From assembly GCA_020426125.1 (NCBI GenBank), contig JAGQQQ010000029.1, positions 1-9,667 on the forward strand: a stretch of 9,667 nucleotides of DNA. Reading direction: 5' to 3'. Source of the DNA: Planctomycetaceae bacterium (lineage in GTDB: Bacteria > Planctomycetota > Planctomycetia > Planctomycetales > Planctomycetaceae). Both the position numbers and the translations under genes were made by a program. Below are positions 1 through 5,000 of this stretch, in pieces. Under the pieces are notes generated by a model that saw only the letters and a program-made list of their open reading frames with translations, had not been told where the DNA came from and did no database searches. Every line of letters starts with the position of its first letter. The first letter of the stretch is position 1.

Positions 1-227
1 ACGGTCGTGACTCGAACGCGCAGCGTCGTGGTGTCAAGAAATTTGGTGGTGAGCGTGTCATCGCGGGCAACATTCTCGTCCGTCAATGTGGGACCAAGTG
101 GCATCCAGGTAAGAATGTCGGAATGGGCAGCGACTACACACTCTTTGCGTTGACCGATGGGACGGTCTTCTTCGACCGCAATGGGCGGAGGATTAACGTC
201 CTGGTCGCCGAAGCGTCTGCAAATTGA
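1..227 (+). CDS. rpmA: 50S ribosomal protein L27 (partial, N-terminus outside window)
   Basis: Reading from base 3, the frame gives 74 residues beginning GRDSNAQRRGVKKFGG and ending VAEASAN, then a TGA stop. The blocks RDSNAQRRGVKKFGGE, AGNILVRQ, GTKWHPG and NVGMGSDYTLFAL are the conserved core of bacterial L27. This small protein of the large ribosomal subunit lies near the peptidyl-transferase centre, where its extreme N-terminus helps stabilise tRNA substrates. That N-terminus (about 13 residues, usually MAHKKGxGSTxN) is missing because the window begins inside the gene, so rplU, the usual upstream partner, cannot be checked. The C-terminus is complete and of normal length. A hairpin about 50 bases downstream may end the transcript. 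Confidence 0.96.
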   Translation, partial: GRDSNAQRRGVKKFGGERVIAGNILVRQCGTKWHPGKNVGMGSDYTLFALTDGTVFFDRNGRRINVLVAEASAN

Positions 228-277
228 CAACGACTTCCCCCCCGGTTTCCTTGCGCATTGTCACAGGTGAAAGGTGC

Positions 278-296
278 GGCAAGCGTGCTGCTTGCC
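278..296 (+). terminator. Possible terminator hairpin downstream of rpmA
   Basis: GGCAAGC (278-284) and GCTTGCC (290-296) form a perfect 7-bp stem around a 5-base loop, about 50 bases after the rpmA stop. The following bases (ATCTTGTCTC) are only moderately T-rich, so intrinsic termination would be weak. It is the best terminator candidate for rpmA in the gap, but it could simply be a stable RNA hairpin. Confidence 0.35.
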
Positions 297-452
297 ATCT
301 TGTCTCCCGTGTGTTTCGCACGTTGGAGGCTTACGCCAAGATCGTCGCACTCCCATTCTGGTTGTGGCTTGGCACGAGTCGTGGAGAATGTTTATTCGGT
401 GTCATCCTGATCGGCTAACGGACTGAGGCGGTCGCCCATTGCGACATGAGTT

Positions 453-472
453 TCCGGCATAGTCCGGCATAG
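453..472. repeat. Perfect tandem duplication of a 10-base unit
   Basis: TCCGGCATAG occurs twice head-to-tail (453-462 and 463-472) inside the non-coding gap. Two copies only; most likely replication slippage in unconstrained sequence. No function is apparent. Confidence 0.75.
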
Positions 473-909
473 GTTGAATGGCCACCCGAGAATTTTCAGG
501 GCTCACGCTGGTGCTCTTTCGGCGATTGGGTTTTGATTGACCCCTTCAATCACCGACTTCGTTGCCGCTGGTTTCGTCGTTATCCCCCTCAATATCTAAA
601 TGTTGTGCAATCCCGTGGGGGGGAATTTGAGAGAAAGCCCCTTAGGTGCCTTTCTTGGGACGGGCATCTTGACCTCGCGAAGCGACAGGATTTGATGCTC
701 CTCCCTCTCTGGGGGGGCGAGCTCCTGAATAGTGGATGAAAAAGAATGGGCGCGCGATGAGATTTGGCGATTTTTCCCGGCGCCCCGAATGTCCTTCGGA
801 GTCATTCACGTCACCTTTTGAACGGTCATTTCAGGCGGATGTTTGGTGCTGAAAGGCGTCAAAGTGAGATTTCTGGGGCGACGGTGGTCGAGAGTGTTAA
901 AGAGCCCTG

Positions 910-940
910 TGTCGGACAATTGCCTTGTGCAATTCCGACA
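910..940. other. Long imperfect inverted repeat (bulged hairpin)
   Basis: TGTCGGA (910-916) pairs with TCCGACA (934-940), and ATTGC (919-923) pairs with GCAAT (929-933). The loop is CTTGT and a 2-base bulge (CA) sits on the left arm, giving 12 base pairs in all. No T-run follows on the plus strand; on the minus strand, read after csrA, only CTCTTT follows about 5 bases later. It may be a weak csrA terminator, an RNA processing site or part of a small RNA. Confidence 0.5.
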
Positions 941-1070
941 ACAATCGAAAAGGAGGACGGAACGGAGATTTCCCGGACCGAGACCTTAAAAGGCCGGTGA
1001 ATCGAAACTCACTCCCCGGAGCCTCCCCATTTCATCGAACGGAACGGGCGCGTCGAAGCTAGTCGGTCGC

Positions 1071-1295
1071 TTAAGAGTTTGGGACGTCTTGCTTTGCTGC
1101 CCCATTCTCCTCCGATTCAGCCTGCTCAGCTAATGCTCGAGTCAAAGCCTCGTAAACTTCACTCCGGTGAATTGGGACGTCTCGTGGGGCTTCGATGCCT
1201 AACCGAACCTTATCGCCTCGAATCTCCACGACGGTAATCGTGATTCGCTCATCGATGACGATGCTCTCGTTCTTCTTGCGCGAGAGGACTAACAT
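1071..1295 (-). CDS. csrA: Carbon storage regulator CsrA, RNA-binding translational regulator
   Basis: This 74-residue protein starts MLVLSRKKNESIVI and contains VRLGIEAPRDVPIHRSEVY, the full CsrA/RsmA core. Leu4, Arg6 and Arg44, which correspond to the RNA-contacting residues of the E. coli protein, are present. CsrA acts as a dimer that binds ANGGA motifs in mRNA leaders, usually over the ribosome-binding site, and alters translation or stability. The core ends near residue 58; residues 59-74 are an acidic, polar tail of the kind that varies between species. The ATG is supported by GAGGTGG (plus-strand bases 1303-1309) 7 bases upstream. A promoter at 1405-1433 would give a leader of roughly 100 bases. 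No fliW or flagellar gene is next to it, so its antagonist and targets are not evident here. Confidence 0.96.
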   Translation of the reverse strand: MLVLSRKKNESIVIDERITITVVEIRGDKVRLGIEAPRDVPIHRSEVYEALTRALAEQAESEENGAAKQDVPNS

Positions 1296-1404
1296 AGGAA
1301 TGCCACCTCAACTGGATGCCTCGTCGAGAAACCAAAGCTCAAGGCACGTCAACTTCGCTCCCTCTTTTTTCGACCCACCGAAAAATTGAGTTTTCTCGCT
1401 TGAC

Positions 1405-1433
1405 ATCGTAGTCGTGTTGATTTTTCTGGTCAA
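1405..1433 (-). promoter_or_regulatory. Sigma70-like promoter for csrA
   Basis: Read on the minus strand, TTGACC (1428-1433) and TACGAT (1405-1410) are separated by exactly 17 bases. That is 5/6 and 4/6 matches to the -35 and -10 consensus. It points at csrA, with an expected RNA start near 1398 and a leader of about 100 bases. It is the best housekeeping-type promoter I see in the window. Confidence 0.55.
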
Positions 1434-1574
1434 CTGGCAAACGGCAGAATCTACCGATTTCCTACAATATCCGAAGGTTACGTCAAACCGGTCAAAACGG
1501 GCAACCACCCGGATATCGCGAAAATTCTTGTTGATTTGTCGCAACTCATTTATTTTCAGTCAAATATGACGACA

Positions 1575-1592
1575 CGAGAGATTCTATTGACG
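1575..1592. repeat. Repeat copy A: CGAGAGATT followed by CTATTGACG
   Basis: Two 9-mers lie side by side here: CGAGAGATT (1575-1583) and CTATTGACG (1584-1592). Both recur exactly at 1714-1729 but in the opposite order, overlapping by CG. The arrangement looks like a circular permutation of one unit and could represent regulator-binding half-sites in the divergent promoter region. Confidence 0.5.
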
Positions 1593-1713
1593 CAGGGGCC
1601 TCAGTTGCTCCTGAGGTGGAATCGGACTTGGTCAATGGACCTTCAGGGCGATTGAGGGTTTTCGCACCTTTTCGCGTGCCGCGTTCGCGCCCCCTCGGTT
1701 GACTCGGCAGACA

Positions 1714-1729
1714 CTATTGACGAGAGATT
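1714..1729. repeat. Repeat copy B: CTATTGACG overlapping CGAGAGATT
   Basis: CTATTGACG (1714-1722) overlaps CGAGAGATT (1721-1729) by two bases, the permuted partner of the copy at 1575-1592 about 130 bases away. Both copies are in the same orientation. It is upstream of the membrane protein operon. Confidence 0.5.
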
Positions 1730-1826
1730 GCCACGGCGACATTTTCGAAGGACGACTTGTGGTGCTCCTCGGTATCCTCAACCCGGCGTCACAAGCTGTT
1801 CGTTTCCCGTGAATGGAGGTAAGGTG

Positions 1827-1913
1827 ATGAGGAAGTCGGGTCAGATCTCAAGTGAGTCAGGAACCGATTCGTCAACCAGCCGTAGTGATTTTCGACTTTT
1901 CATCCTCTCCTAA
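1827..1913 (+). CDS. Possible 28-residue leader peptide / upstream ORF
   Basis: An ATG at 1827 follows a strong Shine-Dalgarno (GGAGG, 1815-1819) with 7 bases between them. The ORF encodes 28 residues, begins MRKSGQISSES and ends FRLFILS, and is rich in serine. Its TAA stop (1911-1913) is 12 bases before the ATG of the membrane protein gene. That larger gene has no recognisable ribosome-binding site, so this ORF could supply ribosomes by translational coupling or act as a leader peptide. Nothing in the sequence resembles a known attenuator (no run of one regulatory codon). I recognise no family. A spurious short frame is the main alternative. Confidence 0.33.
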   Translation: MRKSGQISSESGTDSSTSRSDFRLFILS

Positions 1914-1925
1914 CGACCGAACCCC

Positions 1926-2723
1926 ATGAACTCGACTCCCAACCATTCGGCGACCTTCTTGGCCACTCTCAAAGCCGCGGTTCCTGGCATCGTCGCGGCG
2001 ATTGGGACATTGGCCATATTGACCGCCAAATCCTGGTCCGGTTTGATAATCGGGTGGATCGCCCTGGGAGTCATGGCTCTCTTGATTCTCGCTGGGGTCC
2101 TGACACGAAAGCCCGTCACCGGAGCAGTCCGGTTTCGCGTGGGACCGCCGATCGCCCAGTCGGGGATTCCCTCTCAAGGTTGGTTGATTCCCTTGGGGAT
2201 CGCCGTTTTTTTACTTGGACTTGTCGGCTTGTTGATTCCGGGGGATGAAGTCGCGTCACCAGAGAAATATGGCTGGTCCCTGTTTCTGATGGGGGCCGGC
2301 ATCGCTTGTTTTGGGATCGCGAGGAATCACCGTCTGATGCTGGCATTTGGCTACCTTCTGTGGTGTATTGCCGGACTAGTTTTGATCGGGGTCACAATCG
2401 CCAGTCCCCTCGATCCCATTTCAGCGGGACGGTTGCTGACCATTGGCGGGATGATGGCATTCGGCGGAGGAGCCGCAAGCTACAGTTTCTTCCGTGGCTC
2501 TACGACCATTTATGAGGATGGCATCGTCTACGGAAACGGTCTATGTGAGTGGTCTCATGTCGACAGCTGGGAACTCATTCATCATGCTGGCAACCACCTG
2601 CTGTTGCTCTCGGTTTCCCAAGGGAAATGGAAGCCGGCGCATCATGTTTCCAGTCGCGATGTCGAGGATCTAAGAATGTTTCTCGAAAACAAGGTTCCTG
2701 ATACCTCTGAGGCCGATCGTTGA
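1926..2723 (+). CDS. Multi-pass inner-membrane protein of unknown function
   Basis: The protein has 265 residues, with about six hydrophobic segments near residues 18-34, 39-59, 86-105, 117-131, 138-159 and 168-188. A soluble C-terminal stretch of about 75 residues follows (IYEDGIVYGNG, EWSHVDSW, LLLLSVSQGKWKP, VEDLRMFLE). That tail, with a 'tekGI...W..i..w' pattern, resembles the small PH-like domains (DUF5673-type) attached to bacterial membrane helices; this is a pattern impression, not a confirmed match. The loop carrying 'RKPVTGAVRF' (residues 61-70) is basic and likely cytoplasmic. The start has no clear ribosome-binding site; the only supporting signal is the possible short ORF ending 12 bases upstream. 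It lies 43 bases before the ceramidase-like gene on the same strand, so the two are probably co-transcribed. Function unknown. Confidence 0.85.
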   Translation: MNSTPNHSATFLATLKAAVPGIVAAIGTLAILTAKSWSGLIIGWIALGVMALLILAGVLTRKPVTGAVRFRVGPPIAQSGIPSQGWLIPLGIAVFLLGLVGLLIPGDEVASPEKYGWSLFLMGAGIACFGIARNHRLMLAFGYLLWCIAGLVLIGVTIASPLDPISAGRLLTIGGMMAFGGGAASYSFFRGSTTIYEDGIVYGNGLCEWSHVDSWELIHHAGNHLLLLSVSQGKWKPAHHVSSRDVEDLRMFLENKVPDTSEADR

Positions 2724-2766
2724 CGACCGGAAAGCCCCCTTCTCGACTTACCTCTAAAGGTTCCCC

Positions 2767-4155
2767 ATGAAACAGGTCTGGCGTTTCTTCCGTTTGGCGA
2801 TGGCACTCCTCGTGATTGCCTCTGGGCGTCAACTTTTGGCGGACGAACCCCTTCGAGTGGCGACGTTTTCCGTGGACGCCTCTCCTCCGATCGGGAGTCC
2901 TTTGGCGTACGATCCAACAAAGGGGATTCAAACGCCACTGAGTTGTAAGGGGATCGTCCTGCTCGGGGCCGAGAAACCCATCGTTCTCTGCGCAGTCGAT
3001 TGGATCGGCATCGCGAGTGGGGGGCAGACCCTATTCAAGGAATCGCTGGCCGCCGCGGCCGGAACGTCTCCGGACCGAGTCGCGGTGCATACCTTACACC
3101 AACATGATGCACCCCGATGTGACTTCGCGGCTGAAGACGTTCTCAATGGATACGGACTCCAAAATGTCGGCTTTGATGCCCGGCATGCGCGGCAAGTCGT
3201 TCGTCAGGCCTCGGCGGCGATCCAGTCCGCCTTGCCAAAGGCGAGGCCTGTCACCCATCTCGGACTGGGGAGGGGGATCATCGAGAACGTGGCGTCGAAT
3301 CGACGTATCCTAGGTGACGATGGGAAGGTTAAAGTCACCCGTTACACGGCGTGCCGTGACCCCGAAGTCCGAGCCCTGCCCGTGGGGACGATCGATCCCG
3401 AGTTGAATCTTGTGAGTTTTTGGGATGGTGAGACACCATTGGCCGTTCTGACGTATTACGCAACGCATCCGCAGAGCTACTATCGTACGGGACTCGCGAA
3501 TCCCGACTTTCCTGGTCTGGCCCGAAATGCTCGGGAGCGGGAGACGGGCACCATTCACATTCACTTCAATGGAGCCGGAGGCAACATCGGCGCGGGAAAA
3601 TGGAACGATGGGTCGCACGAGAACCGCCAGGTACTCGCTGACCGAGTCGCGGCAGGGATGAAACAGGCTTGGGAGTCAATCGAGAAACAGCCCCTCTCCG
3701 CAACGGACCTGGCGTGGGAAACGGAACCCGTTTTACTTCCCGTGGCCAATCACCTGAATGAGGACACATTGCTGCAGACCTTGGAGTCGCCCGATGCCAA
3801 GCCGGACGACAAATGGTATGCGGCCAAGCACCTCGTATGGCTAAGAAGATGTCAACAAGAAGATCCCATTCCGCTTTCCTGCCTGCGGATTGGCGATTGC
3901 CGAATCCTCCATTTGCCTGGGGAATTGTTCGTCGAGTATCAACTTGCGGCGAAGCGGATGCGGCCAGACGGTTTCGTCGCGATGGCCGCCTATGGCGACT
4001 ACGCCCCGGGCTATATTGGCACCGAGATCGCTTACAGCCAGGGAGGATATGAGACCAGCGAGCGAGCCTCTCGGGTGGCACCGGGGGTCGAGCAGGTGCT
4101 TTTAGACGGCATAAAGGCCCTTCTCGATCGCACGGATCTCGCGGTCTCCGACTGA
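2767..4155 (+). CDS. Secreted neutral/alkaline ceramidase-like protein (N-terminal domain family)
   Basis: The protein has 462 residues. Residues 1-25 form a signal peptide (basic start, hydrophobic MALLVIAS, likely cleavage at LLA-DEP), so it is exported. The mature protein begins with a VATFSVDASPPIG strand typical of the neutral ceramidase N-terminal domain (PF04734-like). Landmarks follow the order of the zinc site in that family: His108 in VHTLHQHDAP (family HTHSGP), His234 in YYATHPQS, Glu386 in LPGELF, and tyrosines in the 412-428 segment (DYAPGYIGTE, GGYE). The segment matching the nucleophilic Ser loop of true ceramidases reads FNGAGGNIGAG (268-277) and lacks that Ser. The length is well below the roughly 650-700 residues of full ceramidases, whose C-terminal Ig-like domain is absent. 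Amide hydrolysis is therefore uncertain. The start is supported by AAAGG a few bases upstream. The upstream membrane protein gene is 43 bases away. Confidence 0.75.
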   Translation: MKQVWRFFRLAMALLVIASGRQLLADEPLRVATFSVDASPPIGSPLAYDPTKGIQTPLSCKGIVLLGAEKPIVLCAVDWIGIASGGQTLFKESLAAAAGTSPDRVAVHTLHQHDAPRCDFAAEDVLNGYGLQNVGFDARHARQVVRQASAAIQSALPKARPVTHLGLGRGIIENVASNRRILGDDGKVKVTRYTACRDPEVRALPVGTIDPELNLVSFWDGETPLAVLTYYATHPQSYYRTGLANPDFPGLARNARERETGTIHIHFNGAGGNIGAGKWNDGSHENRQVLADRVAAGMKQAWESIEKQPLSATDLAWETEPVLLPVANHLNEDTLLQTLESPDAKPDDKWYAAKHLVWLRRCQQEDPIPLSCLRIGDCRILHLPGELFVEYQLAAKRMRPDGFVAMAAYGDYAPGYIGTEIAYSQGGYETSERASRVAPGVEQVLLDGIKALLDRTDLAVSD

Positions 4156-4180
4156 AGAGTCGCGGCGATCCCGATGTCGC

Positions 4181-4197
4181 ACCGCAATCATCGCGGT
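4181..4197 (+). terminator. Weak terminator candidate after the ceramidase-like gene
   Basis: ACCGC (4181-4185) pairs with GCGGT (4193-4197) around a 7-base loop, followed by CTTTCGTTGTACTTT. The stem is only 5 bp and the T-rich tail is interrupted, so this is a low-confidence end signal for the 1926-4155 transcript. Confidence 0.25.
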
Positions 4198-4340
4198 CTT
4201 TCGTTGTACTTTCTCGTCCTGGAAACGGGGCTGACCCGTTGCGATGGGGAGAATCGACACAATCCGCAGAATCGAGGCCCGCACAAGTCGAACAAACAAA
4301 GCTTTTCGTTTTCTCGGGCCAATCTGAAATTCGTGTCCTA

Positions 4341-4379
4341 CCGTTGAAAGGAATTCAGCCCGTTCTTTTCGATCAACGG
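4341..4379 (+). promoter_or_regulatory. Leader hairpin upstream of the pilin-like gene
   Basis: CCGTTG (4341-4346) pairs with CAACGG (4374-4379). Inside it AAAGGAA (4347-4353) pairs with TTCTTTT (4363-4369), with one G-U pair, leaving a 9-base loop and a 4-base bulge. The structure ends 19 bases before the Shine-Dalgarno at 4399-4402. It would be a stable element in the mRNA leader if transcription starts upstream. TTGAAA at 4344-4349 could instead be a -35 element, but its -10 partner (TTCGAT, 4368-4373) is poor. Confidence 0.4.
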
Positions 4380-4411
4380 CTAAGACGAATACATCCCCGA
4401 GGAACATTCTC

Positions 4412-4657
4412 ATGCGGCAGATCTTCAGCAGCCTCTTAAACGATGAAGCCGGTTTTCTCATCAGCAGCGAATTGGCGCTGGTTTCGACCGTGGGCGTGCT
4501 GGGGATGACGGTCGGCCTCTCACAGGCCGCGAAAAACGTCAACGGCGAGTTAAAAGATGTCGGCTCGGCGTTTCGCAGTCTGGATCAGTCGGCCTGTTGG
4601 AATTTTCCGCACCAGTCGTCGGCACCGATTATGGACGCCTATGGCGGCCTGCATTAA
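4412..4657 (+). CDS. Small pilin-like (Flp-type-resembling) single-helix protein
   Basis: The protein has 81 residues. A short polar N-terminus (MRQIFSSLLNDEAG) precedes one hydrophobic segment (FLISSELALVSTVGVLGMTVGL, about 15-36), then a hydrophilic, partly helical tail (AAKNVNGELKDVGSAFRSLD) and a C-terminus ending MDAYGGLH. This matches the layout of Flp/TadE-type prepilins: leader ending in Gly, a glutamate just inside the hydrophobic helix, and an N-terminal helix used in assembly. If Gly14 is the cleavage point, the glutamate (Glu20) is at +6 of the mature protein, not the usual +5, so processing is not certain. I recall similar short proteins in other planctomycetes; that is recollection, not a search. 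The ATG has GAGG (4399-4402) 9 bases upstream. It is monocistronic: a leader hairpin precedes it and a strong terminator follows. No tad or prepilin peptidase gene is in the window. Confidence 0.75.
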   Translation: MRQIFSSLLNDEAGFLISSELALVSTVGVLGMTVGLSQAAKNVNGELKDVGSAFRSLDQSACWNFPHQSSAPIMDAYGGLH

Positions 4658-4687
4658 CGAGTTGAGGCTTCATCAGCTTCGCTCTTC

Positions 4688-4749
4688 GGGTTGATCCACG
4701 CAGCGTGCAGCTTCGCCCGCGCTCACCCAGCGTGATCAGCCCGTTTTTT
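4688..4749 (+). terminator. Strong rho-independent terminator for the pilin-like gene
   Basis: The left arm (GGGTTGATCCACGC, 4688-4701) pairs with the right arm (GCGTGATCAGCCC, 4730-4742): 13 pairs including one G-U, with a single bulged C. A GC-rich 28-base apical part can fold further. G and then six Ts (4744-4749) follow directly. The T-run is only on the plus-strand exit side, so it serves the gene ending at 4657. Confidence 0.82.
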
Positions 4750-5000
4750 CATGCGCGAATGGGGATTAACCGGCCCGTTGACTCGTCCCGGTTTCCCCTT
4801 CGCTCCGCATGCCCGGCACCTTCTGGCAACCGGGTCAGATCAACCGGATCCCCCACGCCAACCCGGCCATAAACCCAAAGGGCATTTTCTGACGACTCCT
4901 TCCGACGGGGACGAGTCACAGTTTTTTCGGCAAGCGATCTCATCTTTCGACGTCGCGATTCCTGTTTCCTCGCGGGATTCTCAATGTCGATGCAGCCCAG
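4750..5000. other. Intergenic gap between convergent pilin-like and NHL genes
   Basis: No credible coding frame is present. A modest dyad (GACTC 4894-4898, GAGTC 4913-4917) is followed on the plus strand by six Ts (4922-4927) and might be a back-up terminator for rightward transcription. I see no good terminator for the leftward NHL gene ending at 5001. Confidence 0.5.

Larger units (their letters stand above)
228..1070. other. Long gap between convergent rpmA and csrA, no credible gene
   Basis: About 840 bases separate the rpmA stop from the csrA stop. The open frames here are short, start with TTG, lack convincing ribosome-binding sites and give arginine-rich, low-complexity proteins with no recognisable domain, so I do not call genes. 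Visible contents are the hairpin at 278-296, a 10-base tandem duplication at 453-472, G- and C-runs around 615-625 and 700-720, a long bulged hairpin at 910-940, and a GGA-rich patch at 950-966 with an unused Shine-Dalgarno-like AAGGAGG. An unrecognised small RNA, or a decayed gene, cannot be excluded. Confidence 0.6.
1310..1925. other. Divergent regulatory region between csrA and the membrane protein gene
   Basis: This region of about 600 bases separates csrA (minus) from the membrane protein gene (plus). The stretch around 1375-1570 is clearly more AT-rich than the flanking genes, as expected for promoter DNA. It holds the csrA promoter and leader, ten copies of the 5-mer TTGAC/GTCAA between 1348 and 1721, a pair of 9-mers repeated in swapped order (1575-1592 and 1714-1729), a small 6-bp hairpin (1599-1616) and a possible 28-codon ORF (1827-1913). 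I found no convincing plus-strand -35/-10 pair for the downstream operon. Confidence 0.6.

Noticed and set aside
224..1000. Three plus-strand open frames (224-418, 533-739, 764-1000)
   Set aside because: All begin with TTG, none has a convincing ribosome-binding site, and the products are arginine-rich without recognisable features.
1400..1428. Plus-strand promoter beginning at TTGACA (1400-1405)
   Set aside because: The -35 is perfect, but the sequence 17 bases on (TTTCTG) is a poor -10 and no gene starts nearby on that strand. The minus-strand reading of the same DNA is much better.
1308..1544. Minus-strand frame of 78 codons upstream of csrA
   Set aside because: It starts with TTG, runs across the predicted csrA promoter and has no family resemblance.
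1599..1616. CCTCAG/CTGAGG hairpin in the divergent region
   Set aside because: The stem is only 6 bp with no T-run and no adjacent gene end. It is within what chance would produce in this much DNA.
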